Of a stretch of 14,384 nucleotides of DNA, positions 1 to 6,260 are shown one piece after another. The notes under the pieces were generated by a model that was given only the letters and a program-made list of their open reading frames with translations, made no database searches and was not told the origin of the DNA. Location of the stretch: assembly GCA_937922105.1 (NCBI GenBank), contig CAKZVN010000166.1, positions 1 through 14,384 of the forward strand, in the 5' to 3' direction. Origin of the DNA: an uncultured Litorilinea sp. Its GTDB lineage: Bacteria; Chloroflexota; Anaerolineae; Caldilineales; Caldilineaceae. Within the stretch, counting starts at the first letter, position 1. Every line of letters begins with the position of its first letter. The translations under genes were made by a program, and so were the position numbers.

Positions 1-1
1 G

Positions 2-1003
2 GTCGGTCGCGACCCCTTCGCCATTGATGCGCTCTTCGAGGACTTCCGCCGCTCCTATGTCTTTGACGGCGGCTTTGCCGGCGCGCTCATCACCGCGCTC
101 ACCGGCGTAGAGATCGCGCTGTGGGACCTCAAGGGCAAGGCGCTCAACACGCCTGTCTACGAGTTGCTGGGCGGCAAATTCCGCGACAAGATTCGTGTCT
201 ACGCCGATTGCCAAGTCGAGCCGGGCATGGACTTCGACGAAATCAAGAAGGTCGTGGACGAAGTGCTGGAACGGGGCTTCACCGCGCTCAAAATTGACCT
301 GGACATCCACGCCTACGGCGCGCGCGGCACCGAGATCGGTGACTTCGAGAAAGACAAATTCAACTACACCGCGTTCCAATGGGAACACGAGCGCATGGTC
401 AAACTCGCCGAGATGGTGACCACCGCTGCGGGGCGCGATGTCGCGGTCGCCTGCGATGTCCACACGCGCCTGGATGTTCCCAGCGCCATCCGCCTAGCCC
501 GTGACTTGGAGCAGTTCCATCTCATGTGGCTGGAGGAACCCGTCCCTGCCGAGAACATTGACGCCATGCGCGAAGTCAAGCGCAACACCACCACGCCTAT
601 CTGCTCCGGCGAGAATCTCTACCTGCGCCACGGCTTCCGCGAACTCATCGAGAAGCAGGCTGTGGACATCATCATGCCCGACATCCCCAAGTGCGGCGGT
701 CTCTCCGAATGTCGCAAGATCGCCAACATGGCTGAGTTGTACTACATGCCCTTTGCGCCGCACAACGTTTCGTCGCCCATCGGCACGCTGGCTTCCGCGC
801 ATGTCTGCGCCACTGTGCCCAACTTCATGGTCCTGGAATTCCACTGGTTGCACCGCGACTATTGGACGACCATCATCCGGGAAAAAGAAGACATCATCAA
901 AGACGGCTACATCTGGCTCACCGACCGCCCCGGCATCGGCGTCGAGTTGGACGAAGAAGTCGGTCGCCAATACCAGTATCCCGGCACAACCTGGTTCGCC
1001 TAG
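2..1003 (+). CDS. Enolase-superfamily acid-sugar dehydratase (mandelate racemase/muconate lactonizing type), 5' end missing
   Basis: The frame is open from the first bases of the window, so the N-terminal capping domain is cut off; a Met at 164 is internal. The sequence starts near the VEIALWDLKGKA segment that leads into the TIM barrel. Barrel landmarks are KIDLD (about 290-304), the metal ligand Asp in CDVHTRLD (codon 455), Glu in LEEPVPAEN (about 533), Glu in CSGEN (codon 611), DIIMPDIPKCGG (about 668-703) and the His of FAPHN (codon 761). The DxH motif plus the late PHN histidine is typical of galactonate, gluconate and mannonate dehydratases, which dehydrate aldonates to 2-keto-3-deoxy acids using Mg2+. 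The downstream KDG kinase and aldolase support this role. The exact substrate (galactonate, gluconate, fuconate or another) cannot be read from the sequence. Confidence 0.85.
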   Translation, partial: VGRDPFAIDALFEDFRRSYVFDGGFAGALITALTGVEIALWDLKGKALNTPVYELLGGKFRDKIRVYADCQVEPGMDFDEIKKVVDEVLERGFTALKIDLDIHAYGARGTEIGDFEKDKFNYTAFQWEHERMVKLAEMVTTAAGRDVAVACDVHTRLDVPSAIRLARDLEQFHLMWLEEPVPAENIDAMREVKRNTTTPICSGENLYLRHGFRELIEKQAVDIIMPDIPKCGGLSECRKIANMAELYYMPFAPHNVSSPIGTLASAHVCATVPNFMVLEFHWLHRDYWTTIIREKEDIIKDGYIWLTDRPGIGVELDEEVGRQYQYPGTTWFA

Positions 1004-1008
1004 TCTGC

Positions 1009-1040
1009 GTGCGAGCGTCGACACGTGCCGGCGTTCGCAC
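1009..1040 (+). terminator. Intergenic hairpin after the dehydratase
   Basis: Positions 1009-1019 can pair with 1030-1040 (11 bp, two of them G-U) around a 10-nt loop. It starts 6 nt after the stop codon. No U-tract follows, so it is more likely a partial terminator, processing site or 3'-end stabiliser than a strong intrinsic terminator. Confidence 0.4.
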
Positions 1041-1078
1041 ATTCATACGTTCACATCTTTACACGCACAGAGGAGCCT

Positions 1079-1810
1079 ATGAAGCGCAAGGTCTTGATCA
1101 CCGGGGCAGCCGGTCGCATTGGGAGTTTCGTCACCTCCAAATGGGTAGACCGCTATGACCTGGTGCTCACCGATGTCCGGCCTGCCCAACAAACCTACGG
1201 CTTTCCCTTCCACGAAGTCAACCTTGCCGACTACGACGCGGTGCGCGGCCTGGTCGAGGGCGTGGACACGGTCGTCCACCTGGGCGCAGACCCACGCATG
1301 GAAGCCCCCTGGGAAAGCCTATTGCCCAATAACATTATCGCGACCTACAATGTCTTCGAGGCCGCGGCCCAGGCCCGTTGCCGCCGCGTGATCTTTGCCA
1401 GCAGCGTCAACGCCGTCTTCGGCTATCCCCATGACGTGCAGGTCCATATTGACATGCCCCCGCGGCCCATCAACCTCTACGGCGCGACCAAAGTATGGGG
1501 CGAAGCTGTCGCCTCCTACTACGCGGCCGCGCGCGACATCTCGTGCATCTGCCTGCGCTTCGGCTGGGTCGTGGACCGCAACAGCCCGGACATCCGCGTC
1601 GACCACCCCTACATTGACATTGCCCTCACCTACGACGACCTGACCTTGCTCGTCGCCGGAGCCATCGACGCGCCCGACGACATGGACTATGCCGTCTTCC
1701 ACGGCGTCTCCAACAACCGCTGGAAGCGACTCAACATTGACGACGCGCGCAATCGCCTGGGCTACAATCCCCAGGACGACGCCTTTGCGCTGGCGCGCCA
1801 AAACACCTAA
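1079..1810 (+). CDS. udh: NAD-dependent uronate-dehydrogenase-like SDR (epimerase/dehydratase fold)
   Basis: This is a 243-residue extended-type short-chain dehydrogenase. It has the Rossmann motif GAAGRIG (residues 9-15), an acidic residue after strand 2 (TDVRP) that suggests NAD+, GVDTVVHLGA (61-70), the catalytic Ser region FASSV (106-110) and YGATK with Tyr134 and Lys138. The overall pattern (HLG, NNIIATYNVFEAA, CLRFGW, DDLTLLVAGAI, a C-terminal LGYNPQDDA) closely follows bacterial uronate dehydrogenase, which oxidises D-galacturonate or D-glucuronate to the aldarolactone. The start at 1079 is chosen because AGAGGAG lies 3 nt upstream. It would feed the glucarate-dehydratase-family enzyme at 12034. 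An aldose or deoxy-sugar dehydrogenase of the same fold is an alternative. Confidence 0.7.
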   Translation: MKRKVLITGAAGRIGSFVTSKWVDRYDLVLTDVRPAQQTYGFPFHEVNLADYDAVRGLVEGVDTVVHLGADPRMEAPWESLLPNNIIATYNVFEAAAQARCRRVIFASSVNAVFGYPHDVQVHIDMPPRPINLYGATKVWGEAVASYYAAARDISCICLRFGWVVDRNSPDIRVDHPYIDIALTYDDLTLLVAGAIDAPDDMDYAVFHGVSNNRWKRLNIDDARNRLGYNPQDDAFALARQNT

Positions 1811-1817
1811 ACGGGAT

Positions 1818-1856
1818 GTGTGCGGCGACAGGGCGAATCTCTCTGTCGCCGCACAC
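1818..1856 (+). terminator. Perfect 14-bp hairpin between the SDR and aldolase genes
   Basis: Positions 1818-1831 pair perfectly with 1843-1856 around an 11-nt loop. The hairpin lies 7 nt after the SDR stop codon and ends 8 nt before the aldolase Shine-Dalgarno AAGGAG (1865-1870). No U-run follows. It could attenuate transcription or define mRNA ends inside the operon. Confidence 0.55.
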
Positions 1857-1877
1857 CCAGCCAAAAGGAGACCGGGC

Positions 1878-2540
1878 ATGAGCCTCACCGCCACCCAAAC
1901 CAACATCCAAAAAGCGACCCAATTCGTGCTGGACGAAGGCCTGATCGCGATTGTGCGCGGCAACTTCCCGGCCCAAAAAGTCATCGAAATCGGCGATGCG
2001 CTGTTGGCTTCGCCCGTGCTGATCATGGAAGTCACCCTCAACACCACCGGTGCGCTGGATGCCATCGGCCTGCTGCGCGACCGCTTCGGCGACCACATGC
2101 TCATCGGCGCGGGGACAGTGCGGACCGTCGCCCAGTTCGACGACGCTGTCGCCGCGGGCGCGCAATTCACCGTCGCGCCCAACCTGGACATGGCAACCGT
2201 CGAGCGCGCCCACGCGCGTGACATCCTGCACTTGCCCGGCGTCTTCACCCCCACCGAAGCACAACAGGCCTACGTCGCCGGCTGCAAGTTGGTCAAACTC
2301 TTCCCGTCCGAGGTCGTCGGCCCGCGCTATCTGAAAGCCATCCGCGCGCCGCTGGACGACATCAAGTTCATCCCCACCGGCGGCATCACCCCCGACAATG
2401 TGGGCGAATACATTCGCGCCGGCGCAGCCGCGGTCGGCTTGGGCAGCGCGCTCATCACCGGACCGGAGCAACCCATGGACGACCTCATCACCCGCGCGCG
2501 CGCCATTCGCGCCGCCTGGAAAGCAGCACGTGCCGCATGA
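1878..2540 (+). CDS. eda: 2-keto-3-deoxy-6-phosphogluconate/galactonate aldolase
   Basis: This 220-residue class I aldolase splits KDPG or KDPGal into pyruvate and D-glyceraldehyde 3-phosphate in the cytosol. Hallmarks of the Eda/DgoA family are IVRG (Arg27), the catalytic Glu51 in MEVTLNT, GAGTV (77-81), the Schiff-base Lys140 in KLVKLFPSE, and the phosphate-binding TGGI (167-170) and GLGS (187-190). Length is normal for the family. The start at 1878 has a Shine-Dalgarno AAGGAG at 1865-1870 with 7-nt spacing; upstream in-frame codons fall in the intergenic hairpin. Its stop overlaps the kinase start by 4 nt (ATGA), so the two are translationally coupled. The sequence alone does not separate gluconate from galactonate stereochemistry. 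Confidence 0.92.
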   Translation: MSLTATQTNIQKATQFVLDEGLIAIVRGNFPAQKVIEIGDALLASPVLIMEVTLNTTGALDAIGLLRDRFGDHMLIGAGTVRTVAQFDDAVAAGAQFTVAPNLDMATVERAHARDILHLPGVFTPTEAQQAYVAGCKLVKLFPSEVVGPRYLKAIRAPLDDIKFIPTGGITPDNVGEYIRAGAAAVGLGSALITGPEQPMDDLITRARAIRAAWKAARAA

Positions 2541-3496
2541 GCCGCTATGATGTCACCACCATCGGCGAAGCGATGATCCGCTTCAGCGTCCCGCCGGGCA
2601 CACGGTTGGAAGTCGCCGACAGCTTGGATATGCGCCCCGGTGGCGCCGAAGCCAATCTCACCGTCGCCCTGGCGCGCATGGGCCGTCGCGCCGCCTGGAT
2701 GGGCGCGCTGCCCAACTCCCCACTGGGGCGCTGGCTCGCCAACCACCTGCGCGTGGCAGGCGCGCACTTGGAGGGCGTCTATTGGTCGGACGTGCATCGC
2801 ATGGGGACCTATTACGTCGAGATGTCGGTTCCCCCGCGCGCCACTCAGGTCATCTATGACCGCGCCGACTCGGCCGCGGCCAACATGACCCCCGACCAGG
2901 TCAAGTGGGATTTGCTGCTGGATACGCGCCTACTGCACCTCACCGGTATCACGCCACCGCTCTCCGCGGGGTGCGCCGCGATTGTCACCCAGGCTGTGAG
3001 CCGCGCCAAAGCCGCGGGCATCCCCATCAGCTTCGACGTCAACTATCGCCAAAAACTCTGGTCCGAACAGGCCGCAGCCGACTTCATCATCCCCCTGGTG
3101 CAAGGCATTGATCTCTTCTTTTGCGGGCGCGGCGACGCCAAACGCGTCATGGGCGTAGAGGGCGACCCGGAATCGTCCGTGCGCCGCCTGTGGGAAATGA
3201 CCCACGCCAAGCTGGTGATCATGTCTCTCGCCGACCAGGGCGTCATTGTCTGCGACGGCACCGACATCTATCACGAGCCGGCCCTGCCCGTGGAGATCAT
3301 TGATCGCCCTGGCGCAGGCGACGCGCTGGCTGCGGGCATCATCCACGGCTGGCTGGACGGCGACCTGCGTCTGGGCATGAAGATGGGCGTCGTGATGGCC
3401 GCGCTCTGTCTGAGCCAGCATGGCGACATGCTCATCACCACGCCGGCGGAAGTCGCCTCGCTCATGGGCGGCACAAGCGCCAAGATCGTGCGCTAG
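2537..3496 (+). CDS. kdgK: 2-keto-3-deoxygluconate kinase (PfkB family)
   Basis: This 319-residue sugar kinase phosphorylates 2-keto-3-deoxy-gluconate (or -galactonate) at O6 with ATP, making the substrate of the aldolase encoded immediately upstream. It has the PfkB N-terminal signature RPGGAEANLTVALARMGR (33-50), FDVNYRQKLW (167-176), which is characteristic of KDG kinases, and the C-terminal signature DRPGAGDALAAG (256-267), where GAGD (259-262) forms the anion hole and Asp262 is the expected catalytic base. DRPGAGD replaces the commoner DTTGAGD and keeps the essential residues. The ATG overlaps the aldolase stop (ATGA). Confidence 0.9.
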   Translation: MSRYDVTTIGEAMIRFSVPPGTRLEVADSLDMRPGGAEANLTVALARMGRRAAWMGALPNSPLGRWLANHLRVAGAHLEGVYWSDVHRMGTYYVEMSVPPRATQVIYDRADSAAANMTPDQVKWDLLLDTRLLHLTGITPPLSAGCAAIVTQAVSRAKAAGIPISFDVNYRQKLWSEQAAADFIIPLVQGIDLFFCGRGDAKRVMGVEGDPESSVRRLWEMTHAKLVIMSLADQGVIVCDGTDIYHEPALPVEIIDRPGAGDALAAGIIHGWLDGDLRLGMKMGVVMAALCLSQHGDMLITTPAEVASLMGGTSAKIVR

Positions 3497-3499
3497 TTC

Positions 3500-3545
3500 G
3501 AGTTGAGGAGCAATCCATGACTGCCGGCCTCCGATTCGTCAACTC
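3500..3545 (+). promoter_or_regulatory. Hairpin that could hide the mini-ORF ribosome-binding site
   Basis: Positions 3500-3506 (GAGTTGA) pair with 3539-3545 (TCAACTC). Just inside, GGAG (3507-3510), the mini-ORF Shine-Dalgarno, can pair with CTCC (3529-3532). This arrangement could make translation of the 11-codon ORF depend on ribosomes leaving the kinase gene. It is inferred only from base pairing. Confidence 0.3.
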
Positions 3546-3552
3546 TAGCTGA
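3517..3552 (+). CDS. Putative 11-codon leader ORF before the diol dehydratase
   Basis: ATG at 3517 follows a good Shine-Dalgarno (GAGGAG, 3505-3510, 6-nt spacing) and reads MTAGLRFVNSS before TGA at 3550. The stop is 16 nt before the dehydratase ATG and partly abuts that gene's weaker Shine-Dalgarno (AAGGT, 3555-3559). It could act in translational coupling or as a leader peptide, or it may be chance. The peptide has no runs of one amino acid. Confidence 0.3.
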   Translation: MTAGLRFVNSS

Positions 3553-3568
3553 AAAAGGTAGCCCCTTC

Positions 3569-4663
3569 ATGACCCGATCACGTCGCTTTGCCCTCTTGGC
3601 CCAGCGCGACATCAACCAAGAGACCTTCGTCGAACCCTGGCCCGAAGCCGGGTTGGCTGTGGTAGACAGTCCCGGCGACCCCCTGCCCAGCCTGCGGATC
3701 GAGAACGGCGTCGTCGTGGAAATGGACGGCAAAGCCCGCGCCGATTTCGACGCGCTCGACCTTTTCATCGCCGACCACTCCCTCGACCTGGAGGCCGCGC
3801 CCGCAGCCATGACGACCCCCTCCCAGGAATTGGCGTGCATGTTGGTGGACATCAACGTTCCTGCCACGGTCGTGCGCCGGTTGGCAGGCGGTTGCACCCC
3901 AGCCAAACTCACCGACATCATTCGCCACATGAACGTCCTGGAGATGATGATGGGCTTGGGCAAGATGCGCATTCGCCGCACCCCCGCCAATCAAGCCCAC
4001 GTCACCAACTGGCGCGAACACCCCGCGCTCTTGGCCGCGGACGCCGCGGAGGCCGGGCTGCGCGGCTTTGCCGAGGTAGAGACCACCGTGCGCGTGGCGC
4101 GCAACGCGCCCTTCAACGCGCTGGCGGTGCTGGTAGGCACCCAGACCGGTCGCGGCGGTGTCCTCACCCAGTGCGCGGTGGAGGAGGCCCTGGGCCTCAA
4201 GCTCGCCATGAAGGGCCTCACCACCTATGCCGAGACCCTTTCGGTCTACGGCACCGAGCGCACCTTTGTGGACGGCGACGACACCCCCTGGTCCAAAGCA
4301 TTTCTGGCCGCAGCCTACGCCTCACGCGGGGTCAAGATCCGCTTCACCTCCGGCACCGGCTCCGAGGCGCTCATGGGCAACGCCGAGGGCTGCTCCATGC
4401 TCTATCTGGAAGCGCGCTGCGTCCACATCGTACGCGGCGCGGGCAGCCAGGGCGTGCAAAACGGCTCCATCTCCTGCATTGCGCTGCCGGAATCGTTGCC
4501 GGGCGGCGTGCGCGCAGTCTTGGCGGAAAATCTGTTGGCCTCCATGCTGGGGCTGGAAGTTGCGTCGGGCAACGATGCGTTGGCCTCCCACTCCGCCATC
4601 CGCAAGACAGCCAAACTCATGCTCCAGTTCATCCCCGGCACGGACTTCATCTTCTCCGGCTAA
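3569..4663 (+). CDS. pduC: B12-dependent diol/glycerol dehydratase large (alpha) subunit, N-terminal two thirds, ended by an in-frame TAA
   Basis: The 364 residues align nearly without gaps to the start of PduC, the alpha subunit of adenosylcobalamin-dependent propanediol dehydratase. Characteristic blocks include MNVLEMMM, RRTPANQAHVTN, PFNALAVLVGTQTGR, YGTERTFVDGDDTPWSK, MLYLEARC and GVQNGSISCI. Residues matching the known active site of the Klebsiella enzyme are present with a +1 offset: Gln142, His144, Glu171, Glu222, Gln297, Asp336 and Ser363. Family alpha subunits are about 555 residues and continue with a Tyr after this SG; here that codon is TAA (4661-4663). Without readthrough the protein lacks the C-terminal third of alpha. 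Diol versus glycerol preference cannot be judged. Confidence 0.88.
   Translation: MTRSRRFALLAQRDINQETFVEPWPEAGLAVVDSPGDPLPSLRIENGVVVEMDGKARADFDALDLFIADHSLDLEAAPAAMTTPSQELACMLVDINVPATVVRRLAGGCTPAKLTDIIRHMNVLEMMMGLGKMRIRRTPANQAHVTNWREHPALLAADAAEAGLRGFAEVETTVRVARNAPFNALAVLVGTQTGRGGVLTQCAVEEALGLKLAMKGLTTYAETLSVYGTERTFVDGDDTPWSKAFLAAAYASRGVKIRFTSGTGSEALMGNAEGCSMLYLEARCVHIVRGAGSQGVQNGSISCIALPESLPGGVRAVLAENLLASMLGLEVASGNDALASHSAIRKTAKLMLQFIPGTDFIFSG
4661..4663 (+). other. In-frame TAA interrupting the alpha-beta dehydratase reading frame
   Basis: Codons before and after the TAA are in the same frame and both sides are conserved: ...FIFSG, stop, SAVP...DNLFGG matches the continuous PduC segment ...SSGYSAVPNYDNMF. 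A tyrosine codon (TAC or TAT) is expected, so one base change explains it. It may be a nonsense mutation, a true gene split or a sequencing/assembly error. TAA is not the codon for selenocysteine (TGA) or pyrrolysine (TAG). Confidence 0.85.
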
Positions 4664-4669
4664 AGCGCC

Positions 4670-5803
4670 GTGCCCCGTCGCGACAACTTGTTCGGCGGCG
4701 GCAACTTCGACGCCGAGGACTTCGACGACTACAACATCCTCCAGCGCGACATGCAAGTAGACGGCGGTCTGCGCCCCGTGACCGAGGAGGCGGTGCTCGC
4801 CATCCGCCGCGAGGCAGCCCAGGCCATCCAAGCGGTTTACGCCGAGCTGGGCTTCCCGCCCATCACCGACGCCGAGGTCGAGGCTGCCACCACTGGGCAT
4901 AGCAGTGACGACATGCCGGAGCGTGACCTGGTTGCCGACTTGGCCGCGGCCGATGCCTTCCTTGCGGGCGATCAGGATATGCTTACCGTGATCCAGGCCC
5001 TGCAACGCCGCGGCTTCACCAAGACCGCAACCAACATCCTGGAAATGGGACGCCAACGCATCGCCGGTGATTACTTGCAACCGTCTGCCATCTTCGATCG
5101 CGATTTCCGCGTCCAGAGCGCCATCAACGACCCCAACGACTACACCGGCCCCGGCACCGGCTATCGCGTCACCGGCGCACGCTGGGAAGAAATCCAGCGC
5201 GTGCCCCAAGCTAAATCCCCGCGCGAATTCATTGCCGATCAAATCGGCGAACCGTCCAAGCGCCTGGTGGAGGTCGGCCCTGCCAAAACCGGCACGCGCC
5301 CGGAGGTCATCGTGGCAGTCGGCCCAGCCTTCGGCCGCGAGTTGACCAAGACCATCGGTGGGTTGGACCACGAAGCGGTGCTTGCCGCTATCCTCACCGG
5401 CGTGGCAAGAGAGGGGCTGGTCGCGCGCATCGTCAAGGTCAAGCATACCTCCGACTGCGCGGCCATCGGTCATATCGGCGCGTCGCTCAGCGGCTCAGGC
5501 ATTGCCATCGGCCTGCAATCGCGCGGCACCGCCGTCATCCATAAGCAAGGGTTGGCGCGACTCAACAACCTGGAGTTATTCCCCCAGTCGCCCAGCCTGA
5601 CACTGGAGACCTACGAAGCCATCGGGCGCAACGCCGCGCGCTATGCCCTGGGCAAACCCCCGCGCCCGGTAGGCGTCAAAATTGACAACTGGGCGCGGCT
5701 CAAACTCATCGTCAAAACCACGCTCCTGCACCGCCGCGAGACCGAGCAGATTCGCGACGAACCGCCCACCGAACTCTTCTTCGACTGGGAACCGGAGGTC
5801 TAG
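4670..5803 (+). CDS. pduD: Diol dehydratase: C-terminal part of large subunit fused to medium (beta) subunit
   Basis: This is in the same frame as the preceding alpha fragment, starting at a possible GTG two codons after the TAA; no Shine-Dalgarno is visible for it or for the next in-frame ATG at 4751. Residues 1 to about 182 are the end of PduC (AEDFDDYNILQRD, DGGLRPV, GFPPITDAEVEAAT, DMPERDLVADL, NDPNDYTGPGTGYR, RWEEI). After a linker of about 15 residues, residues about 197-377 are PduD: RPEVIVAVGPAFG, ARIVKVKHTSD, LSGSGIAIGLQSRGTAVIH and NNLELFPQSPSLTLETY. The N-terminal tail of free PduD, which targets microcompartments, is absent. With readthrough the product would be a 744-residue alpha-beta fusion; otherwise two polypeptides would have to assemble. 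Confidence 0.85.
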   Translation: MPRRDNLFGGGNFDAEDFDDYNILQRDMQVDGGLRPVTEEAVLAIRREAAQAIQAVYAELGFPPITDAEVEAATTGHSSDDMPERDLVADLAAADAFLAGDQDMLTVIQALQRRGFTKTATNILEMGRQRIAGDYLQPSAIFDRDFRVQSAINDPNDYTGPGTGYRVTGARWEEIQRVPQAKSPREFIADQIGEPSKRLVEVGPAKTGTRPEVIVAVGPAFGRELTKTIGGLDHEAVLAAILTGVAREGLVARIVKVKHTSDCAAIGHIGASLSGSGIAIGLQSRGTAVIHKQGLARLNNLELFPQSPSLTLETYEAIGRNAARYALGKPPRPVGVKIDNWARLKLIVKTTLLHRRETEQIRDEPPTELFFDWEPEV

Positions 5804-5805
5804 CC

Positions 5806-6255
5806 ATGCCCCATCACGTCAACGGCGATTCCCCACGCGACGGCGGCTACACATCCCCCGCCTATCCCCTCGCCGAGCACGCCGCGGACAGCTTGACCGC
5901 GGCCAATGGTCGTCCCCTTGCCGAAGTCACCCTGGACGCAGCGGCCCAGGGCGCGCTCAGCGCCGACGACATTCGCATCAGCGCTGCCACCCTGCGCGCC
6001 CAAGCCGCGATTGCACGCCAAGCCGGCTACAGCGCAGTCGCCCACAACCTGGAACGCGCCGCCGAGTTGACCGCAGTCCCCAACGCCGAACTCCTGCGAA
6101 TGTACGAGCAATTGCGCCCAGGCCGCGCAAGCGAGGCCGAGTTGGTCGCGTTGGCTGACCGTCTGGAGGACGAGTTTCACGCGCCCATCACCGCGGCCTT
6201 TGTGCGCGAGGCGACCGCAGTCTACCGTCGCCGCAACCTGCTGCGCCGCGACTGA
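5806..6255 (+). CDS. pduE: Diol/glycerol dehydratase small (gamma) subunit
   Basis: This 149-residue protein matches PduE from YPLAEH (about 25) onward. Shared landmarks are LAEVTLDAAAQGALSADDIRI, LRAQAAIARQAGY, NLERAAELTAVP (the strongest family block, about 81-92), LRPGRASEAELVALADRLE and ITAAFVREATAVY. It completes the alpha2-beta2-gamma2 enzyme that dehydrates vicinal diols to aldehydes through a 5'-deoxyadenosyl radical. The first 24 residues are polar and glycine/proline-containing, with no amphipathic microcompartment-targeting helix. The start at 5806 has a strong GGAGGT (5794-5799) inside the end of the beta gene and begins 2 nt after its stop. Its intact, conserved state suggests the dehydratase is still under selection despite the upstream stop. 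Confidence 0.9.
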   Translation: MPHHVNGDSPRDGGYTSPAYPLAEHAADSLTAANGRPLAEVTLDAAAQGALSADDIRISAATLRAQAAIARQAGYSAVAHNLERAAELTAVPNAELLRMYEQLRPGRASEAELVALADRLEDEFHAPITAAFVREATAVYRRRNLLRRD

Positions 6256-6260
6256 GCGCC

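Noticed and set aside
4661..4663. Recoding of the stop as selenocysteine or pyrrolysine
   Set aside because: The codon is TAA, whereas selenocysteine uses TGA and pyrrolysine TAG. The homologous residue is Tyr, not a catalytic Cys.
4322..5473. A 383-codon open frame on the minus strand across the diol dehydratase
   Set aside because: It is antisense to highly conserved PduC/PduD sequence, has no known motif, and is explained by codon bias.
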